The position numbers and the translations under genes were made by a program. From positions 124,001-188,000 of the forward strand of contig JANFNE010000031.1 in assembly GCA_024867545.1 (NCBI GenBank): a stretch of DNA of 64,000 bases, given 5' to 3'. The notes under the pieces are model-generated. The model saw nothing but the letters and a program-made list of their open reading frames with translations, was not told the origin of the DNA and searched no databases. Each line of letters starts with the position of its first letter. The first letter of the stretch is position 1. The DNA comes from Phytopythium helicoides (lineage: Eukaryota; Oomycota; Peronosporomycetes; Pythiales; Pythiaceae). This document shows, piece after piece, positions 52,137 to 61,557 of this stretch.

Positions 52137-53457
52137 TCAACCTTGCAATTCGGATGCCTTGTCATCGCTTGAAACACCTGATCTCGCTTTCATTTCGAGA
52201 ACCCGAAGCTGATACTCGCGCTGAAAGTGTGAGACCATTTTGGCAAAGTCCTGGTCACCGAACTCGAAGAGGATCTTGGCGAACTCCAACAATTGAGGCG
52301 GCGCGTTTTGTGGACTTTGAGAGGCGAGTGTATGAAATCGCATCGCAGATAGCCGAGTCACGCTGCGAGATACAGTGACGCTGGCATCCGTGTCGGACGG
52401 AGTAAGCACACACCAACCGGTTTCGTCGGTCGCCATTCCTGACAATGCACCTTCGCCAACGCTCAGCACGCGGTACACATTGACTTGTCGATTGGGCTCG
52501 TTGTACATCTTGAGTGAATGAGTGACTGTGATGTGACTCTCGCGGCCGAACCACTTGGCGGCGTACCTGTACTTGATGGTGAGCACATCGGGGTGCTCGT
52601 GTTGGGGTTTGTACACCGATCCAGAGCGTTCAAGGTAGTGCTGTGTAATCGTCCGCCAAACACTGGCTCGAGCCGTAGCAAAGTCGGTATTGATCAAGTT
52701 GACGTCAAGGAACTCGGCGCATAAAGCGCCTTCCGCGTTCGACGAGCTGCACCGAATCAGAGTCGCTGCACACGTTTCGCATTCGGATCAATCGATGTGG
52801 TGTCTCCGGTCGGAAGTCCACACCAGTCTCACACATCACATCGTGCGTCTGCGCATACACTCCATCCATCTCCGACAGATATCTCTCCAGCACCTCGGCA
52901 TCGAATGCGTCAATGTTCACGCGAAAGACTCGAGGAGCCGACGGTGGTCCGTATCTTCCTTCACGTTGGCGTACGAGGTGCTGAAGTTGCGCTGCGAAGC
53001 GGATTTGGTTCTCCAGTAGCACTCGGAGACGCGCGTTCTCGCTCTCAGCTTCGTGCCTCTCAAGCTTTTGGCGTGCAGCTATCGCCTTCCACAGCGTGGC
53101 TTGTGCTGACGGCTCTGCCACCGTCTGTGGATCTCCATTAGCTCGAGCCTTCCATCGCTCTAGCTCAACTTGTAGCTCTGCCACGACCTCGCGAAGGTAG
53201 TGTAGCTCATTGCGAGATCGAGCTCGGTATCTTGCACGCCGAATGCCTACCATGTCTGTAGGTTTCATGTTCTCGTCATATTTTGGCGCCGAAGGCAGTG
53301 AGCTGAAGGCGATCAGGTGCTCTGTGCTCGCGACTCGCTCGGTGGCATTGGTTGTCGCCTCCACTGCGAGTGCGTCGTCCGGGAGCGGCTCGAACTCACT
53401 CAACAGCGCATCAAGGCTTCCATGACCCGGAGGGCCGGATGACGTATTGCGATCCAT
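52137..53457 (-). CDS. START-like family gene 4, subfamily II, one frameshift
   Basis: N-terminal part in 52705-53457 (MDRNTSS..., FEPLP, RRARYRARSRNELHYLREVV, coiled coil, FRVNIDAFDAEVLERYL) and the START-like remainder in 52137-52697 in the next frame. Homology shifts frame in the loop after IRMRN, around 52740-52775, consistent with one inserted or lost base. Close duplicate of gene 2, including the identical FRVNIDAFDAEVLERYL segment, but with a different C-terminal tail. It is head to head with gene 5. Confidence 0.7.
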
Positions 53458-54178
53458 GAAGAAGATGAAGAAGTGGCGCTCAACCGAAAAATCTCGAGCT
53501 GCTCACGAATATTTGCTTGCGTTGAGGACCATACCCTGACAACAGTAGGCCGTGCCTCATGATGGGACCGACACCACCGCAATCAGCGCACCAAAGTAAT
53601 CTGGTTGCACCTGATCATCTTCAAGCAGAATGGCCAGGCGTAGGCTCATGAGTCACAAGTCGTGACACGTGCATGTCGCCTCTGCCCGCCGCGTGTAAGT
53701 GACAGGGCTGCAGTGAATGTGGACTCAACTCAAGTTGTCATGGTGCATCCACAACTACTTCGACAAGCTCCTGCTCGCGAATCTGTGAGGCTGGCTCTTG
53801 CTGTTCTTTAGAGCCTCCCTCGACTGGGGAAAGTCCAAGGCTGCGAACACGCAATGCAGAGAAACCTGTTTTGGAGTTTACCATGCTTTTCCCCTCCTGG
53901 ACGACATTTGTGCTTCTCACGGTCACTAGGCTTCATTTACAATCGCAGACAACGAGATCGACCTCACGGCTCCTTCAAACCACCACCCAGCCGCTCTTGC
54001 ATCTCAACTCGACTCAACTCTTAGAAGAAGAAGAAGAAGAAGAAGAAAAAGCTTCATGACGAGAAACTCGACTTGCAAGTCGTCCTCATCTTCCTCCACC
54101 GCAGTTTAGTGACGAGACTGGCCTCTTCCACGCATCCATGATGCTCCTACTTGTCACTTGTCGATTTCCTCGAGCTCG
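53458..54178. other. Divergent spacer between START-like genes 4 and 5
   Basis: Holds the conserved 24-nt motif at 53667-53690, a TGAGTCA site at about 53650 and the GAA microsatellite at 54023-54047. The central part contains no supported gene. Confidence 0.5.
54023..54047 (+). repeat. GAA trinucleotide microsatellite
   Basis: About eight uninterrupted GAA/AGA units upstream of START-like gene 5. Confidence 0.8.
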
Positions 54179-55411
54179 ATGACGATCAGCCCGACGCCTG
54201 CAGCTCCAGCCCACGACGACCTCGACGCGCTGCTGCTCGCGTTCGAGCCACTTCCAGCCGATGCATTGGCCTCCGAGGCGACTACCGAGACGTCCGAGGA
54301 CCCGCAAACCTGCGAGCAGCCGATCGCGTACCGTCCGCCGTCTTCAGCGCCGAAAAGCGCCACGGCGCTGGACCAGCGAGGCGCCAGGCGCGCCAGATAC
54401 AGAGCTCGGACCCGCAACGAGCTGCTTTATCTCCGGGAGATCGTGGCCGAGCTGCAAGTCGAGCTGGAGAGGTGGAAGGCTGGAAGAGCGGGAAGGCTGA
54501 CGTTGAAGCCGGCGACGCAAGTCAAGGTGTGGAAGGCACTGGCTGTGAGGCAGAAGCTGTCAAGACGCGAGTCGGAGGCCGAGAACGCTCGGCTTAGAAT
54601 CTTGCTGGACAACCAGATCCGGTTTGCGGCCCAGTTGCAGCGCATGGTGCGCGAACGAGAGGCTCGGTTCGGCTTTTCACAGACGCCGAGAGTGTGCAGG
54701 GTGGTCATCGACGCAGCTGACGCTGAGGTGCTGGAGACGTACCTGGCCGAGATGGACGCAGTGTATGCTCAGACGGACGACGCGCTACGTGAGACTGGCG
54801 TGGATTTGCGGCCGGAAGCGCCTCACCGACTGATCCGAATGCGGGGCTCAGTCGACTCGGATTTGGCATCGACCAGCGATTCGGGGAGCTGCGCCGAGTT
54901 CTTGGACACACATATCCTGGACGTCGATCTGAAGACTGCTCGCACCTCATTGTGGCGTTTAGTGATGCAGTACTACCTCCAGCGTGCGGGATCTGTGTAC
55001 AAACCTCAGGACGAACACCCCGACGCGTCCACACTCAAGTTCCGGTACCCGACCACTTGGTTCGGCCGCGAGAGCTTCATCACTGTCACGCATTCTTTAC
55101 GGACGTATGACGAACCAAACCGACAGGTGAACGTGTACCGTGTGCTTAGTGTTGGGGAAGGAGCGCTGGCGGGCATGGCGACCGACGAGACGGGATGGTC
55201 GGTGCTAACTCCGTCGGCGAACGATCCCAGTCGCACAGTCAACCGTTGCGTGACGCGACTAACCGCTATGCGGTACCACTCACTCGAGTCGCACAAACCA
55301 GAAGAGGCGCCGCCGCAGCTGTTAGAGTTCGCCAAGATATTGTTCGAGTACGGCGACGAGGATATGGGCAAAATGATCTCTCATCTTCAGAATGTGTCGC
55401 TCAAGTGCTGA
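54179..55411 (+). CDS. START-like family gene 5, subfamily II
   Basis: Intact, 410 residues. The first ATG is 54179; the longer frame starts with TTG at 54158. FEPLP is at 22-26, the basic segment at 70-80 and the coiled coil from 81 onward (LYLREIVAELQVELERW). The START-like part follows, with VVIDAADAEVLETYLAEMDAVYAQTDDAL, QYYLQRAGSVYKPQ and VLSVGEGALAGMATDETGWSVL. Most similar to gene 6, including the HDDLDALLLAFEPLP N-terminus. A good reference copy for judging the frameshifts in genes 3, 4 and 7. Confidence 0.82.
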   Translation: MTISPTPAAPAHDDLDALLLAFEPLPADALASEATTETSEDPQTCEQPIAYRPPSSAPKSATALDQRGARRARYRARTRNELLYLREIVAELQVELERWKAGRAGRLTLKPATQVKVWKALAVRQKLSRRESEAENARLRILLDNQIRFAAQLQRMVREREARFGFSQTPRVCRVVIDAADAEVLETYLAEMDAVYAQTDDALRETGVDLRPEAPHRLIRMRGSVDSDLASTSDSGSCAEFLDTHILDVDLKTARTSLWRLVMQYYLQRAGSVYKPQDEHPDASTLKFRYPTTWFGRESFITVTHSLRTYDEPNRQVNVYRVLSVGEGALAGMATDETGWSVLTPSANDPSRTVNRCVTRLTAMRYHSLESHKPEEAPPQLLEFAKILFEYGDEDMGKMISHLQNVSLKC

Positions 55412-55693
55412 TTGTGAAAGTTTAGAGTTGTTTTGATAAAGCATGGATCTCTACAAAGTCTACGCTTAGAGCAGGCGGGACAACTTTTCCTTGAGTGGTT
55501 CGAACTCTCTTTAGCTCGTCTGTGTTTTTCGTATTGTAATCTAGAACGTAGAGAAAGTGTTGGTACCTTCCATTGAAAGCAGTTTGCATCAAACAAAAAG
55601 GCTACTACGTCAAATCCTGCCTGCGCTGCTCACGCCCCACAATGCGCGCAATGCTGCCGAAGACGGCACTACAACCATAGTTGCGGTCTATTT

Positions 55694-56938
55694 CTACAAG
55701 GCGACTTGGAACTGGTGCGGCTGGCTCTGGAACTGCGGGATCATCCTGCTCAAGTCTTCGTCGCTAAAGTCGGCCAGGATCTTGGCAAAATCGAGGAGCT
55801 GGGGTGGTGTTTCCTCAGGTGAATGCGCCTTCAGCGAGTTAAAACGCATGGCGGTCATTCTTGTCACGGATCTTGACACGGTGTGATCGGGGCTCGTTGA
55901 CGACGGCGTAAGCACAGACCAACCGGTCTCGTCGGTTGCCATGCCTGCCAATGCACCGTCTCCAACACTGAGCACTCGATAAACGTTGACCTGTCGGTTT
56001 GGTTCGTCGTATGTTCTCACAGACAGAGTGATCGTGATGCAACTTTCGCGTCCGAGCCAGGTTGTTGCGTACTGGAACTTGATTGTGAGCACATCGGGGG
56101 TCTCGATCTTCGGCTTGTACACGGATCCTGAGTGCTGGAGGTACTGTTGCATGACTAACCTCCACGTTGTTGTCCGAGAGGTTTCCAGGTCGCTGTTGAC
56201 AACGTTCGTGTCAAGGAATTCGACACAACTCCCCGCATCGCCTATCAACGAGTGTTTTAGGTGTGGGTTGCGCATGCGCACGAATCGGTATGCCACATCC
56301 GGTCGCAAGTTCATGCCCGTCTCGCCCATGATGGCGTCTGTTTGCGCGTACAGCGCCTCCATTTCTCCCAGGTACGTCTCCAACACCTCGGCGTCCGCTG
56401 CGTCAATCTTCACTCTGAACATTCTTGGCGATGCTGGAGGTCCACACCTCGCGTCTCGAAGACGCACCAAGTGCTGTAGCTGCGCTGCAAACCGAATCTG
56501 GTTGTCCAGCAGCACTCGAAGGCGAACGTTCTCAACTTCGGCTTCCTGCCTCGACAGCTTCTGTTTCGCAGCCAGCGCCTTCCACACCTTCGCTTGCGCC
56601 GACGGCTTCACGGTCACCCGCGCACCTCCACGAACTTGAGCCTTCCACCTTCTCAACTCGAGCTCCAGCTCGGCCACGATCTCTCGGAGGTACAAGAGCT
56701 CATTCCGAGAGCGGGCTCTGTATCTGGCACGCCGAGCTCCTCGCAGGTCTGTCAAACTTCGTTCTGTTGCAATTGTTGGCCCGGAGGGCTTGGCGATCGC
56801 CTGCTGAGAGACCGTCGCGTCCTCGGCGGTCTCATGTGTCGTCTCCGCGGCCAAAGCGTCCGCAGGGAGCGGCTCAAACGCGAGCAGCAGCGCGTCGAGG
56901 TCGTCATGGACTGGAGGAGCCGGTGGGCAGCTCACCAT
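55694..56938 (-). CDS. START-like family gene 6, subfamily II
   Basis: Intact, 414 residues from the ATG at 56938. HDDLDALLLAFEPLP is shared with gene 5. Basic segment RRARYRARSRNE, then LYLREIVAELELELRRW. START-like part with FRVKIDAADAEVLETYLGEMEALYAQ, QQYLQHSGSVYKPK and MATDETGWSVL. It is tail to tail with gene 5, with 282 bp between stops, which suggests an inverted duplication within subfamily II. The GHNMNLRPD-type position reads ETGMNLRPD rather than the GVDLRPE of gene 5. Confidence 0.82.
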   Translation of the reverse strand: MVSCPPAPPVHDDLDALLLAFEPLPADALAAETTHETAEDATVSQQAIAKPSGPTIATERSLTDLRGARRARYRARSRNELLYLREIVAELELELRRWKAQVRGGARVTVKPSAQAKVWKALAAKQKLSRQEAEVENVRLRVLLDNQIRFAAQLQHLVRLRDARCGPPASPRMFRVKIDAADAEVLETYLGEMEALYAQTDAIMGETGMNLRPDVAYRFVRMRNPHLKHSLIGDAGSCVEFLDTNVVNSDLETSRTTTWRLVMQQYLQHSGSVYKPKIETPDVLTIKFQYATTWLGRESCITITLSVRTYDEPNRQVNVYRVLSVGDGALAGMATDETGWSVLTPSSTSPDHTVSRSVTRMTAMRFNSLKAHSPEETPPQLLDFAKILADFSDEDLSRMIPQFQSQPHQFQVAL

Positions 56939-57153
56939 CGCGATGACAACGCACGAAACTGTGAACTTGTCTCGTGATTAGTACGCGAGGCATCATCAGA
57001 CGTGCGTGGACAGTCCTCACCCACACGCGGCATGTGCGGAGTGGACAGGAAGCAAAATCGTCTGGGATCTGGTTGCCAAGACGGCAATTGCAGCAGCAGC
57101 AGTACTTGATTGCTAGTGCTCAATGGCTTCTCGTCTGCATTCCTAGCAAAAGC

Positions 57154-58439
57154 TCAGCTCGATGAGCGCAGCGAAAGCTTGGAGATCTCGCTCAGCATCG
57201 CTCCAAAGTCCTCGTCGCCCTTTTCGAGCACGACCTTCACGAACTCGGCCAGTTGTGGCGGAGCGTGCTCGGGTGCGTTCGATGCTGGACGGTGGAACCG
57301 CATGGACGACTCGCGCGAGACGCAGCGACAAATCGTGCGGCTCGAGTCGGTGGTTGACGGCGAGAGCACCGACCAGCCCGTTTCTTGGGTCGCCATGCCA
57401 GACAGTCCGCCTTCGCCCATGTACATGGCGCGGCAGACGTTGACTTGCCGACCAGGCTCGTCGAATGTCTTGAACGCGTGGATGATTGTGACGGAGCTGT
57501 CACGGCCGAGCCACTTGTACGGGAACTTTGAACTTGAGCAGCACGGCGTTCGGGTGTGACCCCGCAGGGTTGTACTGCACGCCGCTCCTTCGCAAGTACA
57601 GATGCATGATGACGTCCCAGGTGTTCTTCCTTGCCGTCTCCAGGTCTGAGTTCATCACGTGAGTGTCCAGCAGCTCCATGAAGTCCCCGACTCCGCTGCC
57701 TGGTGTGGGATTTCTCCCGTACTCGTCGGCACATGCGGATGATTCGGTGGGTCGCCTCGGGGCGAAGATCCGCGCCAGTCTCGCGGAACACGTCGTCCGT
57801 ACGCGCGTATACACCGTCCAACTCGTCGAGGAACGTCTCCAGCAGGTCTGCGTCAGCTTTGTCGATCGCAACGCGAGGCAGCGAAAGAGCTGACGCAACA
57901 CGTTCAGCTCCATCCTCTCTCACGGCAATCAGGTGCTGCAGCCTCATTGCAAACTTGACCTGGTTGTCCAGCAGCTCTCTCAAGCGAAGATTCTCAGCCT
58001 CTGAGTGCCTCCGCTCGAGCTTCTGCCTCTCTGCGAGCGCCTTCCAGACCTTGGACTGCGTCGATGGCTCGAGAGTCAGACTCCGAGCACTCGACGCTCT
58101 CGACTTCCACTCGTCCAGCTGCCTCTCCAGCTCGCCAACTACTTCTCTCAGGTACTTGAGTTCATTTCTCGAGCGAGCCCGATACCTTGCTCGTCGATCT
58201 GCTGTAAGATCACGAGTCTTGGCGCATTTGTCATCGTCCTTGTCGTTGCCAATGGCAGTCGTGTCATAGCCCCCCACCAGTGAGGAAGCGGTCCGGTACG
58301 TAATTGGCTCGACCGCTATGACCTCAGCCGTTGCATCAACGCCCAGAACTTGGCTAGGCCTCAAAACATCGATTGGCAATGGCTCGAAGCCCTCCAGCAG
58401 CGCGTCGAGCTCGTCCGGAGCACGCAGCGAGCTCCCCAT
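57154..58439 (-). CDS. START-like family gene 7, subfamily I, two frameshifts
   Basis: The ATG at 58439 starts LDALLEGFEPLP, AVEPITY, a basic segment and coiled coil in one frame down to about 57730 (IIRM). The homologous sequence continues in a second frame (57500-57730: LLDTHVMNSDLETARKNTWDV, HLYLRRSG) and then a third (57154-57525: VNVCRAMYMGEGGLSGMATQETGWSVL). The second shift coincides with TTT at 57527-57529 where paralogues have TT; the first lies near 57730. A long alternative frame (57237-58475) runs through but is out of register after 57730. MATQETGW replaces the usual MATDETGW. Could be a recent pseudogene or affected by sequencing errors. Confidence 0.65.
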
Positions 58440-58904
58440 CACGACGGATACACTTGGACATGTCAGCGGCAGCAAAATACCGTTGGTATATCGGTATTAT
58501 ACCACCATTGGCCACTTCAACACGTAGGCGATCTCCAGCGGTTCGACTCGAAAAGGCTGTGGTAATCGAGACGAAGCTGGCAGACTTGCCACTAGACGAT
58601 ATTGATGGCATGATCGACAACGCAGAGGAAATAAAAAGTTGGTCGCTACTCCGGATTCGCTTCTCACCGCAGCATAACACGCCAGCACTCCTCATATCTC
58701 TCGACGTCAATATCACGAAACCACAACCATGACACCCACTACAAAAAGAGCACCAAACCATGTATGTCGTCACAACTCTGACGCCATGCCCCCACGAAGG
58801 TTACGTAAGTCGCCGAACATACTTGAAACAGATGAGGTCAGAATTTTGATAGCCAAGGATATTTTTGGTGCCGTACAATTTGTTCTTGCTTCTGACGGGA
58901 ATCC
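58440..58904. other. Intergenic upstream of LRR membrane protein copy 2
   Basis: No gene supported. 58860-58904 is weakly similar to the sequence just upstream of copy 1 (37870-37914), so the duplication includes a little promoter sequence. Confidence 0.45.
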
Positions 58905-61174
58905 ATGCCCTTCGGACATGTGGACCTCGCCTTGCCCACGTTTGCGGTCTGCTGGTTGCTAATCCTTGTAATTCACACGGTTGCTGCTGGCTACTACTTC
59001 GTGGTCGCAATCTTCTACTGGAGGCTCCATGCCACATATCTGATATTCTTCCTTGAGTATTTCCACATCGGCATGGACGTCAAGCACTTTCGAACAATTT
59101 CTCTCGTCCACTTTGCGTGCGCTGTTCCGCACTGCGCATGCTTGTTGTTTATCTTGGGCGCCTCGTTGGTGGAACGGAGACCTGCCTTTTGGCTTGCTCA
59201 ATCGGCTGAGGGATCTCGGACTTCAACTTCTCAATTTGCAACTTCGACTCTGCACCAACGTTTTATACCGATTCAATCCTCTTTGAGGAGAGTCCACACG
59301 CAGAATATTGCGGCCCGAACGGCTAGAAACGAGTCGCCCCTTACCGATACTGAGCACTCCATCATCCACCGCATCTTTGGACATACAGGCATTCTTGGCG
59401 CCAACGGGAAACACTTTGACACACTCCTCATTACTCGCGAACTTGTTGAAACAACACTGCAGTCCATACAAGCGTACAAAATGAGTCGACTTCTTCCTCG
59501 AGTGGCAATCAACCAAATGTACACGAGCCTTATCATCATCAACTGCTGGATGACAGGCTTCATTCGTTTCATATTTGCAAAACGTGTAGCTCATATGCGT
59601 CTTCTGAGTATTGTTTTGGACTGTGCGCTCAGTTTTGCTTCGTCCATCGGTATCACGCTGACAATTGTTAGCTTTTATCTCAAAGACTACGATTGGACCG
59701 TGGGGGGATTCTGGAACGAGCTTTGGTTCAACGACGTATGGTCAAAGCAAGCATTGAGCGAGCTACAGCTCGTGTTTGTCACGTCGTGGACAGATCTTGG
59801 TACACGAATTGTGTTTGCATTCGGTATCATGAACTCTCTAAGAGATATGACATGTTTACTTTCTCTACGGGCACAAGGAATTGTGGTGCCGTCACCAACT
59901 ATCGCAGCACGGAGTGAAAACATATCACAGCCGGTATTCGAACAGGCAGAATCCACACAGAATGTCAACACTCGCGCTTTGCATTTCACTCGACAAAAGA
60001 TATTCAACTCCAGATCCAATATTAACAGTCCAACAACACCTCGGATAAAGAACCTTTGCAACCGACTCTCGACAATCTTCGCTTGGATTCTCACTGCGTG
60101 GGGATTCGTCTTGATGGTGCTTCATGTTCATGCTGCTTCATTGCCCACAGTCCAGCAATGCATTCTTCAAGTCAGACCATGGGGAGATGGCGTCCCTCAC
60201 TGCTCACTCATCCTACTCGACTGCTATCATCTCAACATCGAAGGACGCAAAAACCAAATTGAAACATTGTGGCGAGAATTCGGACGTAGCACGGTCGAAA
60301 GAATCCTAATTCGCCACTGCCCACAACTGGAGATCCCTCCACTGTTTCAAGACTTTAAGTCGATTTCAGCACTCAAGATATACAACTCGACCATCTCCGA
60401 ATGGAGCGCTGGTGCTGCTATTACAGGGTTAAGCCACCCACTCATCGCATTCGTGTACCTCATACGCATCACACTTTTGGACGGCGTCATTCCCGAGGGC
60501 TTGTTACTCCTTTCCACATCTTTAACACTCTTGGGAATAACATTTTGCGTATCCAACCTGCGGGAGCTTCCTGATAACTTGGACCAGCACTGGCCGAAAG
60601 GAATCATGATCAATATCGACTACAGCCTGCTAACTTCAATTCCGGACTGCTTGATTCGTTACAGCCTTCCTCGTTCTCAATGTACGGGAATCCTATCCAT
60701 AGTGTCCCAAGTGCACTATTTGAGATCGAAGGCATGATAGATCTAAATGTTGGAGCATCGTTGATTCAAGTGCTACCGGAGAACGTAGCGTCACTGTCGA
60801 GTACGTTGGCCTACGTGACGGCTGCCAACACATCACTTTCGTTCTTTCCTTCCTGGGTTGACCCTATCATTAAACGTGCTTCTCTGGCGACGTCTCCTTC
60901 AATGTTCGTGGCAAAAACCCCGTACTGCAATGCCTGGGAGGGTGTGTTAAATGGATCCACAAGTGTCCTGGAAGGTATCCCGGTTTCCGACTCGATACTT
61001 ATGGATGCAAAGTCACACTGGGAGACTATCAACACATTCGTGACGTGTGATCCATTCTACGAGCAGCCATTTTTCCCACTTGTGGTCGATGCGGTCGATG
61101 ATGTAGCTCCTGCCATCGCTTTACGGCCTCAAGATAAATTTTCGAGTCATAGCCTCATTCTTGGAAGTGAGTAG
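58905..61174 (+). CDS. LRR-containing multi-pass membrane protein, copy 2, one frameshift
   Basis: Homologue of 37915-40140. The frame is open from the ATG at 58905 through the membrane part (YYFVVAIFYWRL, KHFRTISLVHFACAVPH, NQMYTSLIIINCWMT) and the first LRRs up to DCLIR, then continues in another frame from about 60660 to 61174 (IHSVPSALFEIEG, LIQVLPENV, CNAWEGVL, CDPFYEQPFFP). Copy 1 has GG where this copy has a single G at about 60657-60658, so one base is missing. Unlike copy 1 there is no break near the region aligned to 38271-38324. Instead, about 40 additional residues are encoded there. About 756 residues if corrected. Confidence 0.7.
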
Positions 61175-61232
61175 GTGCATGGAAGGCAACAGCACATGTG
61201 GGATGTTCTGCTTGATGTCCGGACAAATTTAG

Positions 61233-61252
61233 CCCCCCCCCCCCCCCCCCCC
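61233..61252. repeat. Poly(C) run of 20
   Basis: Twenty consecutive C residues flanked by TTTAG and TTAAC, between convergent genes. Confidence 0.9.
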
Positions 61253-61274
61253 TTAACAACATCCTCGACTCATT

Positions 61275-61404
61275 TCAAGAGCAATGCCCAACAAACTTTA
61301 TGAGAGCTTTTGTAGCCATTCGTCGCGGTTCGGAACCTTTCTTGTCCCCAAGAGCGACGACTTCTTTGGCAATTGGGTCAGCAGTTTTGTAAAAGGTGAA
61401 GTTG
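61275..61404 (-). other. Candidate alternative last exon of the CDC14 gene
   Basis: The CDC14 frame ends TTC TGG TAA GTC, so its stop lies inside a perfect GTAAGT donor (intron from 61561). An acceptor CGACAG at 61405-61410 is in the right phase and would add about 42 residues (starting NFTFYKTADPI) up to a TGA at 61275-61277. The intron would be 157 bp (61405-61561). Confidence 0.4.
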
Positions 61405-61557
61405 CTGTCGTAAACACAAACACATGTAACTCACAACAAAGGAGTTGAAGTAAGTGCAAGTGGTCTCTCATTATTACATTTTGTCGGATGCACTGGTGCG
61501 GATCACCTCTTGCTGTCGAATTCACGAGTGCAAAAAGGTCAAAAGATCTCTGTGGAC

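Noticed and set aside
55440..55515. tRNA-like TTCGA loop (GGTTCGAACTC near 55496)
   Set aside because: No acceptor stem, D-arm or anticodon arm can be folded around it.
57237..57725. Continuation of START-like gene 7 in its first frame
   Set aside because: Homology lies in the other two frames; this stretch is out of register and only open by chance.
61233..61252. Poly(C) run considered as telomeric or regulatory repeat
   Set aside because: A single homopolymer between genes, not a telomere repeat; likely slippage and possibly mis-sized.
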